64,000 nucleotides of DNA, taken from assembly GCF_000721075.1 (NCBI RefSeq), contig NZ_JOEQ01000009.1:124001-188000 (forward strand). Direction: 5' to 3'. Shown here piece after piece: positions 53,204-62,681 of the stretch. The position numbers and the translations under genes were made by a program. The notes beneath the pieces were generated by a model, which saw nothing but the letters and a program-made list of their open reading frames with translations, ran no database searches and was not told where the DNA came from. Every line of letters starts with the position of its first letter. Position 1 is the stretch's first letter. The DNA comes from Streptosporangium amethystogenes (GTDB taxonomy: Bacteria; Actinomycetota; Actinomycetes; Streptosporangiales; Streptosporangiaceae).

Positions 53204-56200
53204 TCACTCTCCCAAAAATCCGGGGAGCGGGACATCCACTACGTTCCCGTTGCGGTAGAAGGTGATACTGCTCCAGTCCCGGTAGCCCCTTCGCACCGAG
53301 TCTCCGACGATTCTCATCTCACGCTCCGTTGTGAACCAGTTGTCGCCGCCGCCTCGATTGTATGCCGTTCTAAAGGCGAGAGCCGCATCGTCCGCGTGAT
53401 CGAAGCCATCGAGGTTGATATGAATTCTATTCCCGGGCTTGTAGAAGGCTACATCTCGCACGGATCCAAGCGCCTCGTCTCTAGTTTTGTCGAGGAAGTG
53501 AGTAAGTTCGCGTGAATCCGCAAAATTGCGGAGATCGCCTTCTTTCCTAATACCGAGAGCCACTTCACCGCAGTCGCCTGAGTTGTGGACGAGGATCGGC
53601 GCAGTGCCTGCGAGCACATAGTACGTGTGGATGTCGGCGATGGTGAGGTTGTGGACTCGCTGGTAGGCGGTCCACTTTTCGATTGCTGTGACTTGGACGT
53701 GGGTGCCGGCGGCGGTGCGTAGCCACATGCCAGGTTTGAGGTCCTTGGCGTTGACCCATTTGCGTAGCGCGGGTACCCAGAAGGGGTGGATCTCGGTGGC
53801 GATGACCAGGCCTGTCTTGTCGCCCTTCTTGCCGTCGGTGTCGACGGTGATCTGGACGAGGTTCTTGTCGTCCTCGCCGGTGATTAGGGCGATGACGGGC
53901 TTGGCTTCGGTCTTGCCGGTTTCCGGGTCGGTGGCCAGCACCTCGTCGCCGACCTTGACGTCTTCGATCGGTTTGCGGGTGCCGTCGGCCATGAGCACTT
54001 CGGTGCCGGGCACGAAGCTTTGGCGACAGGCCTTAGCGATCTTTCTGACCGTGCTGGCGACCCGACCGGCCTTGGCGATCATTGATGCAATCTTGCCAAT
54101 GCCGGCGGTGACAATTCCCGCAGAGGCCCAGGCACACGCTTCGGTGTCACCGCCGGCACAGTCGACGTAGTCTGCGACGAAAAGGTCATAGAGTGCAGCT
54201 ACCTCTGACTTGCCCCATTGGCAATTCTCGTGCCCGATTTTCTCGCAGTGCCTGAAGTACTTGTTGATGTCTTGACCGGGAGAAGGGGTAGGAGTCGGCG
54301 ACGCAGCAGAGGACTGCTTCGGTGAGGGAGCGGAAACCGGCACAGTAGGAGACGCATTGGGCGTCGGGCTCGGCGACGTGGTGGCAGCGGGTATGCCACC
54401 GCCGTCTGAGCTGGCGACGTTGTAGTGGCCGTCGATTTCGATGTTGGTGATGGGGTTGCCGCCGGTGAAGGAGTAGCGGTTGGACGTCCAGGGGTCGGTG
54501 CCGAGGCTCAGGTCGGCGAGGGCGCCGTTGTAGGAGTCGAGGGTGAGGAAGCGGTTGAGGCCGGGGTTGTAGTCGCGGAACCCCATGTCGTACATGCTGG
54601 TGGAGTTGTCCCAGCGTTTGGCGTTGAAGCGGTAGGGGTTGTACTCCTCCTTGGCGGTGGGGTCGATGGGGTCGGGTTTGTCGATGCCGGTGAAGAGGGT
54701 GTCGTCGTTGCTGCCGTAGGCGGTGTAGCCGTAGGTGGCGCGGGTGTCGCCGGTTTCGGAGGTGAGGGTTTCGACGTCGGTGTGGGCGTTGTAGCCGTAG
54801 TAGGAGGACTCCTCGCCGCCGTCGGCCTTGATCTTCACCTGCGACAGCCGCTCGCCCCAGGGGCTGTATTGGAAGGAGCGGGTGAGTTTGCCGGCGACTT
54901 CCTCGTCCAGGACTTCGGCCGACAGGCCGAGGTAGGAGTAGGCGGTGGTCTTCGCGCCGGCGGTGCCGGTCTTTTCGGTCTTGGTGGTGGTGCGGTCCAG
55001 CGGGTCGTAGGTGTAGGTGGTGACGGTGCTGCCGGCGGCGCCGAGTTTTTCGTGTTTGACGACGTGGTCGAAGCCGTCGTAGGTGTACTTCTCCTGCACC
55101 GCGCCGCCGCCGGTGATGGTGCGCAGCCGGCCGTAGGGGTCGTAGTTGTAGGTGGAGGTGGCTCCGGCGGTGGTGGAGGTCATCAGCCGGTTGCGGTCGA
55201 AGGTGAAGGTGGTCTGCTTGCCTTGGACCGTTTGGTCGTAGACGTTGCTGTTGGCGTCGTGGCTGTAGGTTTCGGTGGTCGCGGCGCCGCCGCCGATGGG
55301 GGTTTTGACGGTTTTGGCGATGCGGTCGCGGGGGTCGTAGGTGTAGGTGTAGTCGTTTTCCAGGTAGGCGCCGGGGTTGTCGGCGTTCTGGATTTTCGCC
55401 AGATCGCGGGAGCGGTGGCCGTTGCCTTGGTAGCCGATGGTGTGCTCGGAGACCACCGTGGCGTTCGGCTTCTTCTCGATCGAGTGGCGCAGCAGGCTGT
55501 CGAGGAAGTAGTCGTAGGTGACGGTGTTGCCGTTGGCCTTGGTCTCGGTGAGGCGTTCGGCCTTGGGGGTGTAGGTGTAGGTGGTGGTCTTCGGGCCGGT
55601 GTCGGTGGCCGACTTCTTGTTGACGACCTGGTCGACCAGGTCGCGGACGTCGTAGCGGTAGGTGGCCAGCGTCTTGTCGTGGGTGCGCTCGGTGACGGCG
55701 CTGTTTTCGTTGTAGGTGAAGGTGGTGGTGTTCTTGACCGTGCCGCCCGCACCGCCGACCTTTTCGAGGATCCGATCGATCTGGTTGAGGCCGGTGTAGG
55801 CGATGTCCCAGGTGTCGATCTTCGCGGTGGGTGAGTTGTCGGCGATTCTCGTGAGGTTGGCGTTGGGGTCGTAGGTGTAGGCGAAGTCCTTCTTTTCGGT
55901 GTCGATGGTGCCGGTGGTGTCGCGCACCAGCTTGACCGCATCGGCGGCGACGATGCCGTTGGCCTCGTCGGTCAGCGTGACGGAGTGGGTGTTGCCTTCG
56001 GCGAAGGTGAACTCGCCCAGGCTGACCCACTCACCCGCGCGAGTGGTCTGGTCGATGGTGGCGGTCGCCTGGCCGCCGTCGTGCTTGATCGTGTACTTGG
56101 CGTTCGTCGCGGTCGCGCCGGTGGGGTATTTCACCTGGACCTTGTAGGTGCCCTGTGAGGGAGTGGTGAGGTTCCAGGTGAAGGACGACGAACCGGTGCC

Positions 56201-59200
56201 GGCCGGGGCGATGGCGTAGTCATAACCGGTGAAACCGGTCCCCGGCTCGACCGTGGCCGCCAGCCCGGTTCCCACGCTGTTGGTACCGATGGTGGTCCAG
56301 GAGCCGGTGGCGGTGACCTGACCGACATCGGAGTTGTCGTCGAGTACCACGTCCAGGCCGAGCGGGGTGCCGTCGTCGGAGTGGGTCTTGAGCTTGCCGT
56401 CGGGGAAGTAGGACCAGTCCAGCGCCCGCTGGGAGGAGCCAGCCGCGCTGGTGACGGTACGGTTGGTCTGCGCTCCGAGGGTGTTGTAGTCGTAGGTGGT
56501 CTTGATGTCCCACGGGTCGGCGGTGGTCTTGGACCAGCCGTTGTCCCAGTAGGTCATCGTGGTGATGTTGCGGATGGTCTGCCCGTGCGAGGGCGGCGCG
56601 GAGATCTCCTTCAGCCGGGAGACGGCGTCGTAGGCGTACTTCACCGAGTCGGGGGTGTTGTACTTCGGGTCGTCCTTATCGAACGGGTAGATCTCCTCGG
56701 CCGGGCGGTTGAGCTTGTCGTACTTGGTTTCGGCGATGAAGTCGGCCGCATCGTCGGTGGTCTCCACCCCGCGCGGGGTGATGACCTTGGTGCGGTTGCC
56801 GACCTGGTCGTAGACGAACTGCGTGGTCGTGTACTTGATCGTCCCGTCGGTGGCCGAGTGCGGGACCTTCGTCTCGGTCACCGCGCCGCGCTTGTCCAGC
56901 GTGATGAGGGTTTTGTTGCCCTCCTGATCCGTCTGTCCTTCGACGAGGCCGTCCAGGTCGTAGTCGGTGACCGTCTGATGTCCGGCGGCGTCCTTGACGT
57001 GCGTGACCTGGTGGTTGCGGTCGTAGGTGGAGATGGTGGTGTAGTCGCCGGCATCGGCGGTGGCGTTCTTGCGCGGGTCGACGACCTTGATGGTGTTGCC
57101 GACGTTGTCGTAGACGTAGGTGATCTTGTGCTGGGCGGCGTTGAGCACGTCGGTCAGCTGGTAGATAGGGTCGTAGGCATACGTGGTGGTGAAGTCGCCC
57201 GCCTCGGGAGTGAGGTTGCCCTTAGGCTCGGTCTGCGTCTTGAGGTTGCCGGCCAGGTCGTAGGTGAAGGACGCCTTACGCTCCGGCCCGTCCGCAGCAT
57301 CCTTCGGCAGCAGCGACTCCAGCAGCTGGTCGGCGTCGTCGTAGGCCGCGGTCGAGATCGCCCCGTTGGGCGCGGTCGCCTTGGTGATGTTGTCGTTGCG
57401 GTCGTAGACCGGGGCCGGAGTGGTGATGAACTTCCCGGCGTCCTGGTCCTTGGGCACCTTCGACTCGAGCGGCCGGGTGAAGAGGTCGTAGGTCTGGGTG
57501 GTCTTCTTGCCCAGCGCGTCGGTCACCGACAACACGTTGCCGCGCACGTCATACGACGTCACCGTGGCGTTGTTGTACGCGTCGGTGATCTTCTCTGGAT
57601 ACCCGGTCGGGTGGTAATCACCGTAAGTAGCCGGGTTGCCGTTGGCGTCGGTGCTCTTGGTCAGCTGGCCGAAGCCGTCGTAGTCGTAGGAGGTGGTGTA
57701 GTCCCCGGCTGCGGGAGAGGCGACGCCGAGCGGGTCGGTGACCGTCTTGAGGTTGCCCTTGGCGTCGTAGCCGAAGTTCCACTTACGGCCCTCGGGAGAC
57801 GTCTTCTCGGTCAGGTCGGCGACGTAGCCGTTCAGGAAGCTCTGATAGCCCAGCACCGTGGGGGCGGTGTTGTTGTGGTTGGCCTCGGAGTCCTTCAGTT
57901 CCAGCGGGTAGCCGGTCTTCTGATCGAAGGTCCAGGTGGCGAACGCGCCGTTGGCCTCGGTCAGCTTGACCACGTTGTGATCGGGGTCCCAGGTCAGCGC
58001 GGTGGTCTCGTTCTTGGCGTTGACGATCGACTCCGGCCGGCCGTAGGCGTCCAGCACGTATTTGGTGGCGTGCTGCAACGGGTCGGTGACGGTGGCGTGG
58101 ATGACGCCGCCCTGCGGGCCGTCGGGGTCGACGTAGTCGAACTTCGTCACCCCGCCCAACCGGTCGGTGAGCGTTTCGATCTTCCACTTGTCCTTGGGGT
58201 CGACCGGCGCCTCGTAGTACTTCAGCGCGGTGGTGTTGCCCCGCGGGTCCTTCACCGCGACGAGCTTGACGTTCTTGTTGCCCTGGGTGGCGTCGTAGGT
58301 GAAGCGGAAGGTCTTGGCTTCGGGATCGCCGGCGCCGTCGACCATCTTGGCCATCAGGCCCTTGTCGCTGTAGGTGAAAGTGACCTTCCGTCCGGCGATG
58401 TCGGTGATCGACTCCACGGTGTCGATGATGTGCGGGTTGGTCAGCTTGGTGTCGTTGACCTCGGTCCCGGCGTCGTTGATGTAGGTGTAGTCCTGGCCCT
58501 TTTTGTAGTAGTTCAGGGTCAGGGTGCGCCGCCCGGCGGCGTCGGTGATGTAGGTCAGGAACTTGGTCGGCTTGTTGTTGGACTTGCGGCGCTCGTAGGT
58601 GAACGACATGGTGTTGCCGTTCTTGTCGACGATCGCCGACTGGAAGCCTTCGTCGTCGTAGAAGAACTGGGTGCGGTCGGGCTTGGTGAACACCCAGGTG
58701 CGCTGCGCCGCCAGCTCACGATCGTTTCCGAAGGAAGAGGGGTCGACCTTCTGCAGATACAGGTGGATGCCGCGGGGGTTTTTGTAGGCGCAGGTGGACG
58801 GGCTGCAGGCGGACGGGTCCGTGCCTTCGGGCAGGGTCCACACATGCGTGGTGCCGTCCCCGTCGGTCAACCGGACCTGGGTGGGCCAGGTCTGGCCGGG
58901 CGGGTGGAAGTAGACCTGCGAGCCGAGCCGCTGCAACGTCGAGGCCTGCAACGACCACCCGTAACCCATCGCCGAGGCGCTGGTGTCGAGGCTGTTGTAG
59001 GTCATCCGGGCGAAGGTGGAGATGCCGCGCGAGGGGTTGGAGAACGCGTTGTAGTTCCACACCACGTTGCCCGCGTACGGGTTCACCAACGCGGTGGAGC
59101 CGGCGCCGGTGTTCTTACCGGTGTAGGCGTAGAACTTCTCCGCCCCCAGCAGGTCGGAGGTCGGCGAGTCGACGCGGATCTGCTGCGGCAGCTGCGGCAG

Positions 59201-61951
59201 CTGGTGGGAGGCCGACTTCCAGTTGTTGGTGAGGGTGTCCTGTACGTCCCACACCAGGGACACGGCCTCGGCCTTGTTGCCCTCGGCCGACAGGGTGGGC
59301 GCCTTGACGTCGGCGTCGACCACAGTGCTCTGCCCCGGGGCCAGGGTGGCCGGCAGCGCGGTCTTCAACTGGTTGTCGGTGGTGGAGATGTCGGTGCCGT
59401 CGGGCAGCTTCCAGAAGTAGCCCACCTTGGTGGAGGCCGCCGGCCAGGTCTGGGTGGTGGTGTTGGTGATGACCACCGGGAGCTTGGTGGTGGCGCCGAC
59501 GTCCATCCGCTCCGGGGTGCCCGGCACGTAGAACGCCGAGGAGCCGGAGGTCTTCTCGACATAGGTGACCCGTAGCCGGGGCCGCAGCACCGGCTCATCG
59601 GCCTCGGAGGCCAGGAACTGCACGGACTGCTTGGCTGATCCGGCCTCGGCTGCGACCTTGACGAGCAGGCCGTGGTTGGCGGCCGGGGTCGCGCTCCAGG
59701 CCTGGGCGGCGCCGGTGACGGTCCACTTGCGCCAGCCCGGCTGCGCGCTCACCGCTGACACGGTGGCGAGCGCGGCCGCGTCGAAGTCGCCGCCGGCGGT
59801 GGTCCAGGAGGTGGCGGCATCCGCCTTGGCCCAGGTCGCGGCCTCGTCGAAGGCACGGGTGAGTTTATGGGCGGTGAATGCCGCGCCGGTGCCGGTGCTG
59901 TTGGCCTCCCACAGCGACAACGTCGCCTCGGTGACCTGCGCATCAGATGGGATCTCGTCTGCGTAGTCGGCGAATTTGACCACCGCGCGGGTGTTACCCA
60001 GGGTGGTGGCGGTGTTGGCGGCCTGCAGCCATTTTTGCCCGCTCACCTGGTCGTGGACCGCGTCGGGTTCGCCGGAGGCCAAGGTGGTATCGGCGCCGGT
60101 GTAGAGGATCTTGGCGATCTGACCCGGGCGGGGCAGGATCACCGTCTGCTCCGGCGACGGGACGGCCTGTCCGTTCTTCAGCACCGCCTCAAGCCGGTAG
60201 GTGGCCTCGTGGGTGTAGGAGGGGTCGGTGACCGCGTCCGGGTCGCCGCCGCTGCTGGTGTCGACATAGGAGGTGGCATCCGGTGAGATCGCCGCCACCA
60301 GCTGGGCATCGCTGGTGCCGTGACCGCCGCCGAGCTGACAGCCGCTCGGGCAGGTGCGATACAGCCGGTACTCGGCCAGGTCATCGGACGCGTCGCCGGG
60401 GGTGGGGTCGGCGTAGGCGCTCCACGACAGCGACGCCCCCACCGAGGTCGCGGTGGTGACCGGGTTCAGCACCACACCCGGGTTGCCGTAGGTGACGACC
60501 AGCTTGGGGAAGGTGGCCGTCTCCCCGGTCATGCCGTCGCCGCCGTAGAGGTCCTCACCGGCCGCATACACCGGGCCGGCGATTTTGCCGGTGGAGGTCT
60601 CATCGACGGCCTTGAGCATGATGCCGTTCATCGGCGCCTCATAGGAGGAGTACCAGCCGTTGACCATGGCGGTGACGTCGAAGGAATGCCAGCGAGACAG
60701 CTCACCCGCGTTGCGTACCACGGTCGCGGCCGGGGTGGCGGCGACGGTGGGCTGGGTGTTCCAGGTGACATCCCAGCCGGACCACTCGCTGGTGATCTCG
60801 TGCGCGGCCACCGTCACCGGCCCGGCCTCACCCAGCGCCTGGTCGAAGTAGGTCTCCAGGTGGGCCTCATCGACCTGGGTACCGAGCGCGATCTCCGAGG
60901 GCATGTTGAAGTACAGCAGCGCCCGGTTGATCCCGGTGGAGGAGATCTTCCCGACCGGCAGCTTCCACGAGCCGTCGTAGTTGGTGGTCTTGGCCGCGGA
61001 GTTGACGTAGGTGTCGCTGCCGTCGAACCCGTTCGACTGGATCGTGATCGTGGGGTCGATCACCACCGGCCATTTGCGCTCCGGCGCGGCCAGCCAGGCC
61101 GCGTCCGGCTTCAACGTGATCGTCGTCTCGGCGCCCTGCCCGCTCAGCGTCTGGGTGACCGCCTCGGAATAACGCTTGCCGTACGGCGAGACCGGATCAT
61201 CCGTCGCATCGATCATGAACGGCTTCGGGATCGTGAACGTCGGCGCATCGGATCCATCCGCGGTGAACGCGATCGACCCGTCGGTGTTCTGCTTGGCGCT
61301 CACGCCGCCGGACTTGACGGTGAAGGCGAACGAGGCGTCGGCCGCCGGCGGCTTGGACAGCACCAGGTACTCCTTCACCCCCTCCGCCGTGACCTTGTAG
61401 ACCACATCGGCGCCGTCCCATACCCCCGGATAGGTGAGCGTGGACCCGTCGACCTTCGGGACGATCTTCCTGGAGTCCCCGGCCACGCCGAGCGTCAGCT
61501 GCCGCTTGCCCAGCTGAATCTTGGCGAGCTTGCTCGTGGCCTCACCGAACCGGGAGGAGAACCCGCTGGCATCGTTGCCGTGGGTGAAGCCGTCCTCGGC
61601 GACCGAGCCGATCCGGGTGTCGATGTCCTTCCAGGTGCCGGCCGCGTCCTGGTAGTGGCGCGGCACGCTCGACAGCTCCACCTGCCGGCGGCCGTCGTCG
61701 AGTTCGAACACCGTGCCGTGCGCAGAGCGCTTGGCGGTCAGTTCCTTGACGCGTTTGCCCGGCGGTTTCGGCTTACCCGACCTGGAAGCTCCGGTGCGGC
61801 CGGGCAGCGCGGCCGCACCGGTTCCGGTGCGCATCTGCCCGCGCGGGGTCTCGGCGAACAGCCCGCCGATCCCGGAGGCCAGCTGCGACAGCAGGCCCGG
61901 CCCGGCCGCCGTCGCGGAGGTCTGCGCCAGTGCCGGGCCGGCCGGGGCCAT
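53204..61951 (-). CDS. RHS/YD-repeat polymorphic toxin with Hint domain
   Basis: 2,915 residues counted from ATG 61951, the first standard start; the real N-terminus probably lies upstream (see next entry). Order: Lys/Arg-rich leader; DNRLRE-like domain near 300-460 (GFDGSDTYVNSAAKTTNYDG); a second similar region at about 610-800; an Ig-like segment; YD repeats from about 1,130 to 2,480, interrupted near 1,870-2,010 by a golvesin/Xly-type binding domain; the RHS core end YRFNAKRWDNSTSMYDMGFR; a Pro/Ser/Thr linker; a Hint protease at 2,642-2,792 (SFVPGTEVLMADGT ... YYVLAGTAPILVHNSG); and a 123-residue tip. The secreted shell should enclose and release the tip toxin on contact with a competitor. 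The tip resembles, from memory, polymorphic toxin type 27. Confidence 0.9.
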   Translation of the reverse strand: MAPAGPALAQTSATAAGPGLLSQLASGIGGLFAETPRGQMRTGTGAAALPGRTGASRSGKPKPPGKRVKELTAKRSAHGTVFELDDGRRQVELSSVPRHYQDAAGTWKDIDTRIGSVAEDGFTHGNDASGFSSRFGEATSKLAKIQLGKRQLTLGVAGDSRKIVPKVDGSTLTYPGVWDGADVVYKVTAEGVKEYLVLSKPPAADASFAFTVKSGGVSAKQNTDGSIAFTADGSDAPTFTIPKPFMIDATDDPVSPYGKRYSEAVTQTLSGQGAETTITLKPDAAWLAAPERKWPVVIDPTITIQSNGFDGSDTYVNSAAKTTNYDGSWKLPVGKISSTGINRALLYFNMPSEIALGTQVDEAHLETYFDQALGEAGPVTVAAHEITSEWSGWDVTWNTQPTVAATPAATVVRNAGELSRWHSFDVTAMVNGWYSSYEAPMNGIMLKAVDETSTGKIAGPVYAAGEDLYGGDGMTGETATFPKLVVTYGNPGVVLNPVTTATSVGASLSWSAYADPTPGDASDDLAEYRLYRTCPSGCQLGGGHGTSDAQLVAAISPDATSYVDTSSGGDPDAVTDPSYTHEATYRLEAVLKNGQAVPSPEQTVILPRPGQIAKILYTGADTTLASGEPDAVHDQVSGQKWLQAANTATTLGNTRAVVKFADYADEIPSDAQVTEATLSLWEANSTGTGAAFTAHKLTRAFDEAATWAKADAATSWTTAGGDFDAAALATVSAVSAQPGWRKWTVTGAAQAWSATPAANHGLLVKVAAEAGSAKQSVQFLASEADEPVLRPRLRVTYVEKTSGSSAFYVPGTPERMDVGATTKLPVVITNTTTQTWPAASTKVGYFWKLPDGTDISTTDNQLKTALPATLAPGQSTVVDADVKAPTLSAEGNKAEAVSLVWDVQDTLTNNWKSASHQLPQLPQQIRVDSPTSDLLGAEKFYAYTGKNTGAGSTALVNPYAGNVVWNYNAFSNPSRGISTFARMTYNSLDTSASAMGYGWSLQASTLQRLGSQVYFHPPGQTWPTQVRLTDGDGTTHVWTLPEGTDPSACSPSTCAYKNPRGIHLYLQKVDPSSFGNDRELAAQRTWVFTKPDRTQFFYDDEGFQSAIVDKNGNTMSFTYERRKSNNKPTKFLTYITDAAGRRTLTLNYYKKGQDYTYINDAGTEVNDTKLTNPHIIDTVESITDIAGRKVTFTYSDKGLMAKMVDGAGDPEAKTFRFTYDATQGNKNVKLVAVKDPRGNTTALKYYEAPVDPKDKWKIETLTDRLGGVTKFDYVDPDGPQGGVIHATVTDPLQHATKYVLDAYGRPESIVNAKNETTALTWDPDHNVVKLTEANGAFATWTFDQKTGYPLELKDSEANHNNTAPTVLGYQSFLNGYVADLTEKTSPEGRKWNFGYDAKGNLKTVTDPLGVASPAAGDYTTSYDYDGFGQLTKSTDANGNPATYGDYHPTGYPEKITDAYNNATVTSYDVRGNVLSVTDALGKKTTQTYDLFTRPLESKVPKDQDAGKFITTPAPVYDRNDNITKATAPNGAISTAAYDDADQLLESLLPKDAADGPERKASFTYDLAGNLKTQTEPKGNLTPEAGDFTTTYAYDPIYQLTDVLNAAQHKITYVYDNVGNTIKVVDPRKNATADAGDYTTISTYDRNHQVTHVKDAAGHQTVTDYDLDGLVEGQTDQEGNKTLITLDKRGAVTETKVPHSATDGTIKYTTTQFVYDQVGNRTKVITPRGVETTDDAADFIAETKYDKLNRPAEEIYPFDKDDPKYNTPDSVKYAYDAVSRLKEISAPPSHGQTIRNITTMTYWDNGWSKTTADPWDIKTTYDYNTLGAQTNRTVTSAAGSSQRALDWSYFPDGKLKTHSDDGTPLGLDVVLDDNSDVGQVTATGSWTTIGTNSVGTGLAATVEPGTGFTGYDYAIAPAGTGSSSFTWNLTTPSQGTYKVQVKYPTGATATNAKYTIKHDGGQATATIDQTTRAGEWVSLGEFTFAEGNTHSVTLTDEANGIVAADAVKLVRDTTGTIDTEKKDFAYTYDPNANLTRIADNSPTAKIDTWDIAYTGLNQIDRILEKVGGAGGTVKNTTTFTYNENSAVTERTHDKTLATYRYDVRDLVDQVVNKKSATDTGPKTTTYTYTPKAERLTETKANGNTVTYDYFLDSLLRHSIEKKPNATVVSEHTIGYQGNGHRSRDLAKIQNADNPGAYLENDYTYTYDPRDRIAKTVKTPIGGGAATTETYSHDANSNVYDQTVQGKQTTFTFDRNRLMTSTTAGATSTYNYDPYGRLRTITGGGAVQEKYTYDGFDHVVKHEKLGAAGSTVTTYTYDPLDRTTTKTEKTGTAGAKTTAYSYLGLSAEVLDEEVAGKLTRSFQYSPWGERLSQVKIKADGGEESSYYGYNAHTDVETLTSETGDTRATYGYTAYGSNDDTLFTGIDKPDPIDPTAKEEYNPYRFNAKRWDNSTSMYDMGFRDYNPGLNRFLTLDSYNGALADLSLGTDPWTSNRYSFTGGNPITNIEIDGHYNVASSDGGGIPAATTSPSPTPNASPTVPVSAPSPKQSSAASPTPTPSPGQDINKYFRHCEKIGHENCQWGKSEVAALYDLFVADYVDCAGGDTEACAWASAGIVTAGIGKIASMIAKAGRVASTVRKIAKACRQSFVPGTEVLMADGTRKPIEDVKVGDEVLATDPETGKTEAKPVIALITGEDDKNLVQITVDTDGKKGDKTGLVIATEIHPFWVPALRKWVNAKDLKPGMWLRTAAGTHVQVTAIEKWTAYQRVHNLTIADIHTYYVLAGTAPILVHNSGDCGEVALGIRKEGDLRNFADSRELTHFLDKTRDEALGSVRDVAFYKPGNRIHINLDGFDHADDAALAFRTAYNRGGGDNWFTTEREMRIVGDSVRRGYRDWSSITFYRNGNVVDVPLPGFLGE

Positions 61952-62098
61952 CGACGCCAGCAGGGTGACGCTGATCGCGGTGGCGACCAGGCACCGTCGC
62001 CGTAACCGTTTACGTCTTCGGTACGGCTCGGGCCCGGAGGTTTCGGGCGGGGTGGGGTGGTGGGGGGAAACGGGCGCACGCAGGCTCCACTCACACAG
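61952..62098 (-). other. In-frame signal peptide upstream of the RHS start
   Basis: The RHS frame stays open to 62098 and encodes RRRKRLRRRCLVATAISVTL and LASMAPAGPALAQ, a clear signal peptide. No ATG, GTG or TTG occurs in the frame before 61951. Start at a CTG (62098 or 62083), or a one-base sequence error, would explain this. Confidence 0.7.
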
Positions 62099-62492
62099 TC
62101 AAGGGGTGTAAAGAGGGAATAAAGCGCCCTGATCGTAAGAAGTTGGTCAAACGGAGTAAATGATTGCTGTCAGTGATCCCATCGGCACGGTGTAACGAAA
62201 TGCGGGGACGGAGCGATGTATTCGTCCTATCGCCCGAGTACTGAGTCGTCGCTCAGGCAACTGCCTGCTGAAACTTACTTTCACCATTTGTCAACCGAAG
62301 GATGGTCGGCTACACGTTCAAGTTTGGGATCGCTCCAAAGAAGGCGTGTGGCGTTAATCACAGCAATGGATATGTGAAGGTCACGGCCGATCATCACTCA
62401 CTGTCAATGGGAGAAAGGCACTCCATCGCCCCCTCCGATATGGGGAGCGTCGACATGTCAGGGGTCCGGAAAAGTCGGTTGAGGATTGTTGA
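62099..62492. other. 394-base gene-free stretch upstream of the RHS gene
   Basis: It is AT-rich for this genome and should hold the RHS promoter. I see no gene, tRNA or hairpin I can support. Confidence 0.5.
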
Positions 62493-62680
62493 TCATATGA
62501 GGCCGAGGACGGCCAGGGTTCGGGTGGCGTCTCGAGAGGTGCCGGACGGTCTGGGCGATCGACGGGTGATCTTCTCCATGGTCGGCGTCGGCAACGCGCC
62601 GGCCTCGGCGGTGTCGACCCCGCAGCTATCAGCCATCGACTGGGCAGGGCCAGGTCGTGCCCGCCCATACAGAAGAACAC
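62493..62680 (-). pseudogene. Decayed DUF6247-like fragment
   Basis: The minus strand can be read as YGRARPGPA and TAEAGALPTPTMEKI up to a stop at 62493-62495. This matches the end of the protein at 50301-50591 (WGRAM ... AEAGTLPTSTMEKI). At base level, 62568-62610 matches 50331-50373 at 39 of 43 positions. There is no start codon, and the reading after the match is unrelated. It abuts the methylase-like gene. Confidence 0.6.
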
Positions 62681-62681
62681 C

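Noticed and set aside
54425..55834. A 469-codon frame opposite the RHS core
   Set aside because: Almost only Val, Gly and Ala; an artefact of the antisense of repeats.
56381..59575. A 1,064-codon open frame on the plus strand opposite the RHS gene
   Set aside because: Composition is Val/Gly/Arg-heavy as expected for the antisense of YD repeats; no domain, start signal or ribosome binding site.
53204..61951. YD repeats considered as a nucleotide tandem-repeat array or CRISPR
   Set aside because: The repeats are degenerate at base level and in frame; no identical repeats with spacers.
60320..62005. A 561-codon plus-strand frame opposite the RHS N-terminal region
   Set aside because: Same antisense bias; the minus strand encodes clear DNRLRE-like domains.
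62381..62680. A 99-codon minus-strand frame
   Set aside because: It is out of frame with the DUF6247 remnant that explains the same bases and has no family resemblance.
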